From contig JADKIW010000001.1 of the NCBI GenBank assembly GCA_016721115.1, forward strand, positions 1 through 64,000: a DNA stretch of 64,000 nt. Reading direction: 5' to 3'. A program made the position numbers and the translations under genes. Origin of the DNA: Candidatus Defluviilinea proxima (GTDB taxonomy: Bacteria; Chloroflexota; Anaerolineae; Anaerolineales; Villigracilaceae). The notes below the pieces were generated by a model. That model was not told where the DNA came from. It saw nothing but the letters and a program-made list of their open reading frames with translations, and searched no databases. Of this stretch, positions 17,965 to 25,356 are shown one piece after another (position 1 is the stretch's first letter; every line of letters starts with the position of its first letter).

Positions 17965-18387
17965 ATGCCGCGCTTAAGTAGTATTTTCATCCGCGCTTCG
18001 CTGATGTATCTTGTGCTGGGGTTTACTTTCGGCAGTTTGATCCTTGCTAACAAAGGCGTACCCTTTGCCCCATTCATTTGGGCTCTGCTCCCGATTCACA
18101 TCGAATTTCTAATATTAGGCTGGCTAACTCAACTGGCGCTGGGCGTTGCATTTTGGATTCTGCCGCGTCTCACTAGCAACACGCCCCGCGGCGATGAACG
18201 CTGGAGTTGGGCGGCGTTCGCGCTGGTCAACCTTGGCATTGCGCTCAACATTGCCGCCCCTTACGCGGGATTTATCTGGCTGGGATTGCTGGCGCGCATT
18301 TTACAGGCAATTGGAGTCACCGCATTTGCCATTGGCAACTGGCAACGCATATACCCCCTAAAATTTTCATTTTCAGCCAGACAATGA
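17965..18387 (+). CDS. Small heme-copper-oxidase-like membrane protein (second of a tandem pair)
   Basis: A 140-aa protein of four predicted helices, with PIHIEFLILGWLTQLALGVAFWILPR matching the motif of its upstream neighbour. It begins at ATG 17965, immediately after the previous stop, and has no independent ribosome-binding site. The soluble loop NTPRGDERWSW matches HPRGPEWLVW in the first copy, so the duplication covers most of the length. The two may form a pseudo-symmetric pair in the membrane, equivalent to the longer 392-aa relative at 22397-23575. No enzymatic residues can be named. Confidence 0.65.
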   Translation: MPRLSSIFIRASLMYLVLGFTFGSLILANKGVPFAPFIWALLPIHIEFLILGWLTQLALGVAFWILPRLTSNTPRGDERWSWAAFALVNLGIALNIAAPYAGFIWLGLLARILQAIGVTAFAIGNWQRIYPLKFSFSARQ

Positions 18388-18461
18388 ACATCTGGGAGTG
18401 TCTAAAAACTCTTACCCCAGAGCACGCCACAAGGGGGCAAATCAACCTGCAAAAACCCTAT

Positions 18462-18500
18462 TTGCGCTAGCGCAAAGACAGCACGGGGGAAAAATGATAT
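18462..18500 (+). promoter_or_regulatory. Operator TTGCG-CTAG-CGCAA and -10 box before the nirK operon
   Basis: TTTGCGCTAGCGCAAA (18461-18476) is a perfect 16-bp palindrome. TGATAT at 18495-18500 serves as a -10 box about 29 bp from the dyad centre. The following AAAGACAG is shared with the site at 16455. It would control the DUF1858-like gene and nirK. Confidence 0.7.
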
Positions 18501-18512
18501 TCTTTGTTCATC

Positions 18513-18723
18513 ATGAAAGATGATTTTGACCTTTCTGAAATAAGCGTGGAAAGTTTTCTAAAGTCCACTCCCAAGGCTGTCAGGTTTTTTATTGGCAGGC
18601 ATGCCACCTGCATAGGGTGTGGTTTCGCGCTTTTGCACGTTGAAAGATGTCGTCAACATCTATCAACTTGATGAAAAGTTATTTCTCGAAGAACTCGCCA
18701 AAATCGCCATTCAAAAATATTAG
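18513..18723 (+). pseudogene. DUF1858-like small protein with Cys-x2-Cys, frameshifted
   Basis: From ATG 18513 the frame reads MKDDFDLSEISVESFLKS and continues to HATCIGCGF, then goes out of frame. The other frame continues RFCTLKDVVNIYQL and ends in a Lys-rich helix with TAG at 18721-18723. The length is one base over a multiple of three, so one indel lies at about 18626-18630. The rebuilt protein of about 69 aa resembles DUF1858/RIC-like N-terminal domains, which carry a conserved CxGC and are linked to iron-sulfur repair and nitrosative stress. It lies 14 bp before nirK in the same operon. A second, intact DUF1858-like gene without the Cys pair is at 23578-23808. Confidence 0.65.
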
Positions 18724-18736
18724 TATGGAGAGCAAA

Positions 18737-20531
18737 ATGAAATCATTCACGAAATTTCTACTATTGACCGTCGTATTGACAGCTTTCATTGCAGCCTGTG
18801 CAAGTACAGACTCCCAGCTTACAAGCAAGGAATATGTACTCACCACTGAAATAAGAGACGGTAACCTGATCTTTCTAGGCGTCAGCGATGAGATTAACGG
18901 CATCGCAAATCCCACTCTAAGCGCCGGCCCTGGCGAAACAATTACAGTGACTCTGATCAACGGCGGCATGGGCCAGCATGATATCACCTTCCCCGAAGTC
19001 AAAGCCCGCACAGAAGTGGTCAAAGAAAAGGGCGAGAAACATCGGTTACATTACCGTGCCAAATACCCACGGAGAAATGGAATATTATGACAGCGTAGCC
19101 AACCATGCCGAATTGGGCATGAGGGCATCTTGCTTGTTAGCATGGCAGGGAAGCCTCTGCTCCTCAACGCAAAGTTCTACACAAAGTTCTGGACAGAACT
19201 CTGCCGATCCGCAGGTGATTGCCGCATTCCAAAAAGGTACATGTGGAAGCTGCCATGTCATCCCGGGCATCCCCAATGCCGCAGGCGTGATCGCGCCTGA
19301 TCTTTCAAACGTGCATCTTGCTGCTCTAAAATACTTTGACAGCGGCTCATACTCAGGTGAGGCGACCACTGCCGAGGAATACATCCATGAATCGATTCTC
19401 GATCCCAATTTGTTTGTTGCGCCCAAATGCCCCACTGGCGCATGTGCTCCCAACATTATGCCTGCTACCTTGAAAGACTCGTTGACAACTGATGAAATTA
19501 ATTTAATTGTCAAATATCTCGATGGGCTTCCCTCTGGTGCATATGGCACTGGTGACACAGCAGCTGAAACCGCCCCCGTTGCCGCGCAAGCTCCCACCAC
19601 TGGTGCAGACATTGTCCGCGACCCAACCGACCTGCCCGCCCCGCTCGAAATCCGCGAACCGACCACCGTCCGCATTGACCTGGAAGCTGTGGAAGTGGAA
19701 GGTCAACTCGCTGATGGAACCACCTTCACCTACTGGACATTCAACGGCGCAGTCCCCGGACCCTTCTTCCGCGTGCGACTGGGTGACACCATCGAAGTCC
19801 ACATGACCAACAATACCTCCAGCAGCATGAATCACTCTGTTGATTTCCACGCAGTTACAGGTCCAGGCGGCGGTGCGGTCATGACCCAAACCCAACCCGG
19901 ACAGGAAAGCGTCTTCACCGCAAAAGCGCTCAACGTCGGACTCTTCGTTTACCATTGCGCCACCCCAATGGTTGCGCATCACATCTCGAACGGCATGTAT
20001 GGCCTCATCCTCGTTGAGCCTGAAGGCGGCTTGCCCCCAGTTGACCGCGAGTTCTACGTCATGCAAGGCGACATTTACACAACGGGCGCATTCGGCGAAC
20101 AAGGCCAGCAAACGACAGACATCACCAAAATGCTCGACGAAGACCCTGAGTATGTTGTCTTCAACGGCGCAGTAGGCTCGCTCACTACACAGAAACCGCT
20201 CAAAGCAAATGTAGGAGAAACCGTGCGCATCTTCTTCGGTGTGGGTGGACCCAATCTCACATCCTCATTCCACGTCATCGGTGAAATCTTCGATAGAGTG
20301 TACGACCAGGCATCGCTCACAAGCGCGCCTCTCACCGACGTACAAACCACCATCGTTCCACCCGGCGGCGCAACCATGGTTGAATTCGATCTTGAGGTCC
20401 CTGGCAACTACATTCTTGTTGACCATGCTCTCGCACGACTCCAACGTGGGTTGGCTGGATACCTGATCGTCGAGGGACCAGACGCCCCCGAAATCTTCCT
20501 CGGCACCCCATCGGCTGGGAGCGGTCACTAA
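18737..20531 (+). CDS. nirK: Copper nitrite reductase NirK with N-terminal cupredoxin and cytochrome c domains, frameshifts in the 5' part
   Basis: It reduces nitrite to NO outside the cytoplasm. A lipoprotein signal (TAFIAAC) leads into a cupredoxin-like domain, then a cytochrome c domain with CGSCH, then the two cupredoxin domains of NirK. The latter hold HSVDFHAVTGPGG (type 1 and type 2 ligands), YHCATPMVAHHISNGM (type 1 Cys, His, Met) and SFHVIGEIFDRVY (type 2 His). The first cupredoxin reads YYDSVANHAELGM, with Ser where a blue-copper Cys would be, so it may not bind type 1 copper. The frame breaks at 19037-19052. Adding one A to AAA 19037-19039 and one T to TT 19051-19052 gives KTSVTFTVPN and restores frame. 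Runs of G at 19123 and 19148 shift and return the frame again. Expected length about 598 aa. GGAG precedes ATG 18737. Confidence 0.88.
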
Positions 20532-20562
20532 AATCAATAGACAAGCTCGCTGAACCTAAAAC

Positions 20563-20607
20563 ACACAAAAATGACCTGCCCGAGGATTTGGCAGGTCATT
20601 TTTGTGT
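20563..20607. terminator. Terminator after nirK
   Basis: An 18-bp perfect stem (ACACAAAAATGACCTGCC with its complement at 20590-20607) is flanked by A-run and T-run, so it can act in both directions. It closes the nirK operon. Confidence 0.9.
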
Positions 20608-20692
20608 CAGGATTGAATGCAGAAACCCGACAAAAGTCGGGACAGGAAGCGGGGGAAAAGGATAAAGTCAGACATATCAAAAAGGAGTCCAT

Positions 20693-21004
20693 ATGCCTGA
20701 CATCTATTTCACAGACACAAAATCCAAAGCAGTCTTTTCGACAGAAGGTCCGAAGCCGCAATTCCTGATCGACACGCCGCAGTTCAAGGCGCTGGTCGTG
20801 GGGCTGGAAGCGGGCGGACAAATTCCCGTTCATCCTGGCGAGGCGGCAATGTATCACTTTCTCGAAGGCGAGGGGCTGATGACAGTAGACGATGAAGCCT
20901 TTGCCATCAAACCTGGCGTGACGGTGGTGGTACCGAGCGGTGCAAAGCGCGGCATGAATGCCAAAACCCGCGTGGTGTTTCTCGGTTCGAAAGGGGAGAA
21001 ATAA
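20693..21004 (+). CDS. Small cupin-domain protein
   Basis: A 103-aa single cupin: AGGQIPVHPGEAAMYHFLEGEG is cupin motif 1 with its metal-ligand His/Glu pattern, and the second motif is degenerate (PGVTVVVPSGAKRGMNA). AAAGGAGT precedes ATG 20693. It is followed after 1 bp by cytochrome b561, so they share an operon. Small cupins near denitrification genes are of uncertain role; nitrite or NO scavenging and sensing are both conceivable, none is shown here. Confidence 0.75.
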   Translation: MPDIYFTDTKSKAVFSTEGPKPQFLIDTPQFKALVVGLEAGGQIPVHPGEAAMYHFLEGEGLMTVDDEAFAIKPGVTVVVPSGAKRGMNAKTRVVFLGSKGEK

Positions 21005-21005
21005 T

Positions 21006-21542
21006 ATGACTCGAAATTCACCTAAGCGTTACCATCCCTTGCAAGTCACATTGCACTGGCTGACCGTTGCTCTCGTCTTCGCGGCGTTCATCTTCGGTAA
21101 ATATTCCAGTTTCCTTCCGAACGACGCAAGCGAAATCGCGCCGCTTCGGATTCACATGTTGTTGGGCATTACTATGCTGCTCGTGATCATCGTCCGCTTC
21201 ATAACACGGATGAAAGTCCCGCGTCCCGCCTACGCATCAACAGGGAACGCCTTCCTTGACGGGTTCGGCAAGTTCGTGCATTACGCCCTATACCTGCTGG
21301 TCTTTTTGATGTCGGTCAGCGGAATGTCCCTTTCCCTGCAAGCAGGACTTCCCTCCATCGTTTTCTTCGGATCGGGCACGCCCTTGCCCGCAGACTTCTT
21401 TGACTTTGCGGCGCGCATGTTACACGGCTTTATCGCGCCCGCGCTGTTCCTACTCATCCTTCTGCATGTGGGCGCGGCGTTTTATCATCAACTTGCGCTC
21501 AAGGATAATTTATTGTCGCGCATGTGGTATGGAAAAGGATAG
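21006..21542 (+). CDS. Cytochrome b561-type membrane protein
   Basis: A 178-aa di-heme membrane protein of the prokaryotic b561 (CybB) family. RYHPLQVTLHWLTVALVFAAF is the first heme-ligand helix, LRIHMLLGI carries the second ligand, and the C-terminal FAARMLHGFIAPALFLLILLHVGAAFYH supplies the other His pair. Such proteins move electrons between quinol and a periplasmic acceptor. I start at ATG 21006, directly after the cupin stop. The cytochrome c lipoprotein encoded 7 bp downstream is the natural electron partner, so the pair may feed NirK. Superoxide oxidation is a known alternative for this family. Confidence 0.85.
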   Translation: MTRNSPKRYHPLQVTLHWLTVALVFAAFIFGKYSSFLPNDASEIAPLRIHMLLGITMLLVIIVRFITRMKVPRPAYASTGNAFLDGFGKFVHYALYLLVFLMSVSGMSLSLQAGLPSIVFFGSGTPLPADFFDFAARMLHGFIAPALFLLILLHVGAAFYHQLALKDNLLSRMWYGKG

Positions 21543-21549
21543 CCCACCG

Positions 21550-22314
21550 ATGAAACAAACTTTATTGGTCGCAGTTCTGACTCTGCTTATCACCGCTTGC
21601 GGCGCACAGGGTAATGAAACAAACCCAGGCATGGGCATGAATAACGACGGCATGATGACGCGCCACCATGCTGAAATCCCAGCGGAATATGCGGGCTTGA
21701 AGAATCCAATCCCTGCTGATGAGGAATCTCTTGAACGCGGCGCGACGCTTTACACAACGAACTGCTCCAGTTGTCATGGTGACGGCGGCATGGGCGATGG
21801 ACCTGCTGGCTCGGCGCTCGTTCCTGCTCCCGCGGCAGTGGCACACACCAGCCAAATGATGGCGGATGATTATCTGTTCTGGCGCCTCAGCGAGGGCGGC
21901 ACACCTTTCGCTACATCCATGCCTCCCTGGAAAGTTTTGGATGAACAAGCGCGCTGGGACATGGTCAATTACATGCGCGCACTTGGCGCAGGGACGGTGA
22001 ATCCGGCCGTCGGTATGGGCGGAGAAGCGTATGATCCCGCCGTGCAAGCCGCGCACCAAGCTGAGATGCTCGCGCAGGCTGTGGATCAGGGAGTTGTCAC
22101 GCAAGAAGAAGCAGACACTTTCAAACTTGTCCACGATGCCGTTGAACAATATCGAAGTGAACATCCTGAAATCATTGATAGCGGCAAGAACGCCACCGAG
22201 CGCGAAGCGACGATCCTTGCCGCGCTGGTGGATGAAAACACCATCACACAAACTCAGGCAGATGCGTTTCAAGATATTCACGATCGACTCGGAACTTCAG
22301 GCTTGATGCCGTAA
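21550..22314 (+). CDS. Cytochrome c lipoprotein with C-terminal helical repeat
   Basis: A 254-aa protein starting at ATG 21550. The lipobox LLITAC anchors it to the membrane; a Met-rich segment (GMGMNNDGMMTRHH) follows and could bind copper. The cytochrome c domain has CSSCH at about residue 77, with SMPPW supplying the likely Met ligand. The C-terminal 80 residues contain two similar helical pairs, MLAQAVDQGVVTQEEADTF and ILAALVDENTITQTQADAF, an internal duplication. It is probably the electron carrier linking cytochrome b561 to NirK. The repeat has no recognised function and may bind a partner. Confidence 0.8.
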   Translation: MKQTLLVAVLTLLITACGAQGNETNPGMGMNNDGMMTRHHAEIPAEYAGLKNPIPADEESLERGATLYTTNCSSCHGDGGMGDGPAGSALVPAPAAVAHTSQMMADDYLFWRLSEGGTPFATSMPPWKVLDEQARWDMVNYMRALGAGTVNPAVGMGGEAYDPAVQAAHQAEMLAQAVDQGVVTQEEADTFKLVHDAVEQYRSEHPEIIDSGKNATEREATILAALVDENTITQTQADAFQDIHDRLGTSGLMP

Positions 22315-22320
22315 ATAAAA

Positions 22321-22377
22321 ACATCGTCCCGAAGGTTTGAATGGCAACCAGACTCAAGCCTCAAACCTTCGGGATGT
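22321..22377. terminator. Hairpin after cytochrome c gene
   Basis: CCCGAAGGTTTGA at 22328-22340 pairs with TCAAACCTTCGGG at 22361-22373, extended by ACATC/GATGT. There is no clear U-run, so it may be a leaky terminator or mRNA-stabilising element before the next gene. Confidence 0.6.
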
Positions 22378-22396
22378 TCTACACAAGGAAAATAAA

Positions 22397-23575
22397 ATGC
22401 CTATCCCATATCTTCTCACTACTTTGTTGTTCACATTGGTCGCCATGTTCATCGCGGCGGATGCGTCACTCGTCAGCGTGAACTTGATCGGTGCCTTCCC
22501 TGCGTTGCGCTGGGTGCGCGTGCATTTCATCACACTGGGGATTCTTTCACAGGTGATCTTCGGCTTGCTCCCCCTGCTCATCGCTTCACTCTCCAAAAAA
22601 CCAAAGCCCGCCATGCGTTGGGACATCTGGCTGACCCTTAACGTCGGCTTCATTGTTCTCGTGGCTGGCTTCGCTGGCGTGAACCAACCCATGATCTTCG
22701 CGGGCGGCACGCTTATTTTCATCTCCGCTACATTACTGTTCATTCAATTATGGAATGTGCGCGGCGGCGATGCACCTGAAAGCCTCAAGTTTTACATCAC
22801 GGGCGTGTTCTATCTGCTCGTGGGCATCATCATCGGCACGGGTCTATGGCTCAACTGGAGCGAAGCGCTCTACATCAAAGTTCCGCTCGAAGCGCACATC
22901 CACGCCAACTCGTGGGGATTCATGTCGCTGGTTTTTGCAGGTCTGCTTGTGGATTTTGTTCCGATGATCACGGGTCGCCAACTCAGCTCAACAAAAAATG
23001 TTTCACTTATTTATTGGGGCATGACTCTCGGCGCATTCGGTCTTGTACTCGGACCGTGGCTTGGCGGCAGTCTACCTCCCACCGTTTCAGGTTTGGTCTT
23101 GCATTTGAGTTCAACGATCTGGATGGTGGTCTTGCTGATCAAAGCCTTCAAACAAAGCGGCAAGTTGAACAGCGCAGGCGCATGGCATTTGGTCTCTTCA
23201 TATATGTGGATTATCGCCCCGATCGGGATGGCTCCGTTTATCATGCTTGGAATCGTTGAAGGCGCGCCGATTGAACAAACAGCGCCTCAAGCCTTAATTT
23301 ATGGCTGGGTACTGCAATTTGGCATTGCCCTCATCCCGTACATTGCCCGCCGATTCTTCCTCAAGGATGAGACTCCGCAACTCGGCGGAAGTTGGTTGAG
23401 TCTCGCATCTGCCACAGCGGGGAGTCTGTTTGTGTGGGCAAGCATCTTCATCGTCCCAGCCAGAGGCGTATTGTATGGAATCGGATTCGCGTTGTTCGCC
23501 ATCGCCTTGATCCATCCATTAAAAGAACTCGTTGAAATCGCGCGGACGGGTTTGCAAAAGATCGAAGCATCGTAA
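22397..23575 (+). CDS. NnrS/heme-copper-oxidase-like membrane protein
   Basis: A 392-aa protein (start ATG 22397 after AAGGAAA) with about twelve hydrophobic helices. Histidines sit in helices: VRVHFITLGILSQVIFGLLP, LEAHIHANSWGFMSLVF, LVLHLSSTIW and GAWHLVSSYMW. The pattern VHFITLGILSQVIFGLLPLL is the same motif as in the two small proteins at 17566 and 17965, so all three belong to one superfamily. It lacks the full ligand set expected for NorB, so an NO-reductase assignment is not justified. An NnrS-like heme/copper protein is the best description. The DUF1858 gene follows after 2 bp. Confidence 0.65.
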   Translation: MPIPYLLTTLLFTLVAMFIAADASLVSVNLIGAFPALRWVRVHFITLGILSQVIFGLLPLLIASLSKKPKPAMRWDIWLTLNVGFIVLVAGFAGVNQPMIFAGGTLIFISATLLFIQLWNVRGGDAPESLKFYITGVFYLLVGIIIGTGLWLNWSEALYIKVPLEAHIHANSWGFMSLVFAGLLVDFVPMITGRQLSSTKNVSLIYWGMTLGAFGLVLGPWLGGSLPPTVSGLVLHLSSTIWMVVLLIKAFKQSGKLNSAGAWHLVSSYMWIIAPIGMAPFIMLGIVEGAPIEQTAPQALIYGWVLQFGIALIPYIARRFFLKDETPQLGGSWLSLASATAGSLFVWASIFIVPARGVLYGIGFALFAIALIHPLKELVEIARTGLQKIEAS

Positions 23576-23577
23576 TC

Positions 23578-23808
23578 ATGGAAATCACAAAAGATACGCG
23601 TGTATCCGCCATCCTTGAAGAATACGGCGACATCGCCGATGTGATGGAAGTATTTGGCATCAAGCGTGTGGGGCGCTATTCCCTGAGAATGCTTGCCGCA
23701 AAAGCAGTCACAGTCGAATGGGCGGCGCGCATCCATCGTGTGCCACTTGCAGAATTTCTTGATATTCTGCAAGTGGCAACGACAAATAAAAAGTCTACTG
23801 AGACTTAA
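23578..23808 (+). CDS. DUF1858-like protein
   Basis: A 76-aa soluble protein. MEITKDTRVSAILEEYGDIADVMEVFGI fits the DUF1858 fold (ScdA/RIC N-terminal-like), but the Cys pair typical of many members is absent (GIKRVGRYSL at that place). It begins 2 bp after the upstream gene, so it is co-translated with the NnrS-like membrane protein. DUF1858 proteins often neighbour NO and iron-sulfur stress genes; the molecular role is unknown. Confidence 0.75.
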   Translation: MEITKDTRVSAILEEYGDIADVMEVFGIKRVGRYSLRMLAAKAVTVEWAARIHRVPLAEFLDILQVATTNKKSTET

Positions 23809-23820
23809 AGGAATAGCCCA

Positions 23821-24189
23821 ATGAACATGCCACTGAATCAAATCGCATCCATTCTCGCTTTTATCATCGGTATCATGTCCATCGTCGCGGGCGGAAAAGC
23901 AATGCAGGGCTGGAACCCTGGCTATTCCGTTCTCACGTGGCTTCCTGTATACAATTTCATAATGGGCATTCTCGCTCTCATCCCCGCCGTTTTGATTTGG
24001 ATAAATCACCGTTACGCAATGATCACATCCATTGCAACCTTTAGCATCCATGCGATTGTGCTGTTGATTCTCTTCACTGCCTTTCGCAACACAGTTGCAT
24101 ACCAAAGTCTCGCCGCCATGATATTTCGGTTGGTCATCTGGATTGCCATTCTGGCGCTGATGTTTATTCAGGTGCGGAAAGGAATATAA
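23821..24189 (+). CDS. Small four-helix membrane protein, unrecognised
   Basis: A 122-aa protein with four predicted membrane spans (starting near residues 8, 43, 62 and 95) and short loops. The N-terminal region contains GGKAMQGWNPGYSVLTWLPVYN. AAAGGAAT upstream of ATG 23821 is a fair ribosome-binding site. It is the last gene of the plus-strand cluster beginning at 22397 and is followed by a terminator. No family or catalytic residue was recognised. Confidence 0.6.
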   Translation: MNMPLNQIASILAFIIGIMSIVAGGKAMQGWNPGYSVLTWLPVYNFIMGILALIPAVLIWINHRYAMITSIATFSIHAIVLLILFTAFRNTVAYQSLAAMIFRLVIWIAILALMFIQVRKGI

Positions 24190-24204
24190 CCATGCCATTG
24201 CTCA

Positions 24205-24249
24205 ATCGGATATGAGTTGCCCAATGGATGAAGGCAACTCATATCCGAT
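24205..24249. terminator. Terminator between convergent operons
   Basis: A perfect 17-bp stem (ATCGGATATGAGTTGCC at 24205-24221 with its complement at 24233-24249) lies between the plus-strand cluster and the convergent DUF2249 gene. Confidence 0.85.
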
Positions 24250-24276
24250 CTTGAAGCAATCAGGTTGATCTATCAG

Positions 24277-24537
24277 CTACTTGGTTTTCCCAATAAGGAC
24301 GCTCCACACTTCTGGACCTTTCTCCGCATAATCCCACGTGAACTGATCCGCGCGTTCCGCCTGGAATTGATAATACAGTGGTTTGGGGTCATGATCGTTG
24401 ACGAGTAGGAAGTTCTCGCCTGGTTGCAACGATTCAAATGTTTCGAAAATGCGTTGGTGACGATACATGGGTGCAAGCGTACGCACGTCAACAGTCGTCC
24501 TGGGTGTATTTGTGGTGGATTGTAAATCGCTCATCAT
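24277..24537 (-). CDS. DUF2249-domain protein
   Basis: An 86-aa protein with the DUF2249 signature: VDVRTLAPMYRHQRIFETFE, LQPGENFLLVNDHDPKPLYY and a C-terminal W. The DHDP and the hydrophobic strand before it are typical of this TusA-like fold. Members are common beside nitric-oxide and hemerythrin genes. It is likely activated by the Crp/Fnr-type regulator through the site at 24657-24670. A second possible start is the adjacent Met at residue 2. Role unknown; electron or sulfur relay is a guess. Confidence 0.85.
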   Translation of the reverse strand: MMSDLQSTTNTPRTTVDVRTLAPMYRHQRIFETFESLQPGENFLLVNDHDPKPLYYQFQAERADQFTWDYAEKGPEVWSVLIGKTK

Positions 24538-24572
24538 AATGCTCCTGTTTCAATTGGTTTGTGATTTGACGT

Positions 24573-24613
24573 CAATTTTCCGTTCGTTCACTTGATGAAT
24601 GAACGGAAAATTG
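24573..24613. promoter_or_regulatory. Leader hairpin upstream of the DUF2249 gene
   Basis: CAATTTTCCGTTC at 24573-24585 pairs perfectly with GAACGGAAAATTG at 24601-24613. It falls inside the predicted 5' leader of the minus-strand DUF2249 mRNA. There is no U-run after it in that direction, so it is more likely a stabilising or regulatory element than a terminator. Confidence 0.45.
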
Positions 24614-24628
24614 CATCTTTATAAATCA

Positions 24629-24670
24629 ATCCTATCAGGAGATCGTACCCCCGTCTTTGCGCTGGAACAA
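24629..24670 (-). promoter_or_regulatory. Operator TTGCG-CTGG-AACAA and -10 box for the DUF2249 gene
   Basis: The half-palindrome at 24657-24670 shares the flank GTCTTTGCGCTG with the inverted sites at 16455 and 18462. TAGGAT on the minus strand (24634-24629) is a plausible -10 box, giving the same centre-to-start spacing of about 41 bp. Confidence 0.55.
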
Positions 24671-24730
24671 ACACAGATTTTCCTGTTCTCTGTCATGAGC
24701 GTCGATTGGGAGAGCTTTTCGATGGCAATT

Positions 24731-25333
24731 TCACTTGATGCTTGTTAAAAAATATGAATGTCCAGCACAAGACCGGCATAATGTAGTTCCTTCGTGCATC
24801 ACTTCCCGCTGATTGATGATCTCCTCACCACAGACTTCACACATTGCACGCTTCCCCGCCTGACCGATGATTTGCTTCACGGGAATAGTCAACTGCACCC
24901 ATTGCCAGTGAAACAGCAATTCATCGGGGATGTATTTATAACCGATGAGCTGTGCTTCCCACTTATTGCGAGCAGACGGGGCATATTCCCATGCTTGTTC
25001 GCGGGCGCTTACTCGTGGCACAACTCGGATAGCTTGTTCAGTGAGCGTGTCAATAAATGTGACAGCGGTCTTGCCATAATCTTCAATGCGCAGGGTGCGC
25101 CTGCCAACGTAACAGCCTGTCGCGGCGGAGATTCCGTCTACCAAACAGCCGTCTGTTTCAGAGATGGCTAGGAGACGTTTGTCAGATTGAGGCAAAGGAA
25201 TCTCGAGCAGGCGCCCAGCCAAAAGTCCGATACGAACGCCGAGTACTTGTCGAGGACAAATTTTGTGATGATGAGTCGCGCTGAGAGTCAGCAGGTCGTC
25301 AAGTTCGGGTATAGAAATCGGGGAAATTTCCAC
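24731..25333 (-). CDS. FmdE-family protein with zinc-ribbon tail
   Basis: A 200-aa protein resembling FmdE (formylmethanofuran dehydrogenase subunit E-like). HHHKICPRQVLGVRIGLLAGRLL near residue 21 and ETDGCLVDGISAATGCYVGRRTLRIEDYGK carry the conserved His and Cys residues of the family. A C-terminal ribbon, CEVCGEE...CRSC, could bind zinc. In organisms without methanogenesis these proteins are usually linked to molybdopterin enzymes, for example with nitrate or formate oxidoreductases. Here it lies 24 bp past the nitrate transporter gene, the last gene of a narK-containing run. A role with molybdenum cofactor for NarG is an inference. Confidence 0.8.
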   Translation of the reverse strand: MEISPISIPELDDLLTLSATHHHKICPRQVLGVRIGLLAGRLLEIPLPQSDKRLLAISETDGCLVDGISAATGCYVGRRTLRIEDYGKTAVTFIDTLTEQAIRVVPRVSAREQAWEYAPSARNKWEAQLIGYKYIPDELLFHWQWVQLTIPVKQIIGQAGKRAMCEVCGEEIINQREVMHEGTTLCRSCAGHSYFLTSIK

Positions 25334-25356
25334 AATTCACCTATTCAATTAACTGC

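Noticed and set aside
17566..18387. Small heme-copper-like proteins as NO reductase
   Set aside because: Each has about four helices and lacks the six-histidine set of NorB; no NorC or quinol-type extension is present.
22354..22743. Long minus-strand open frames opposite the NnrS-like, nar and ECF genes
   Set aside because: They mirror the codon bias of the real genes on the other strand, show no ribosome-binding sites, and carry no recognisable domains.
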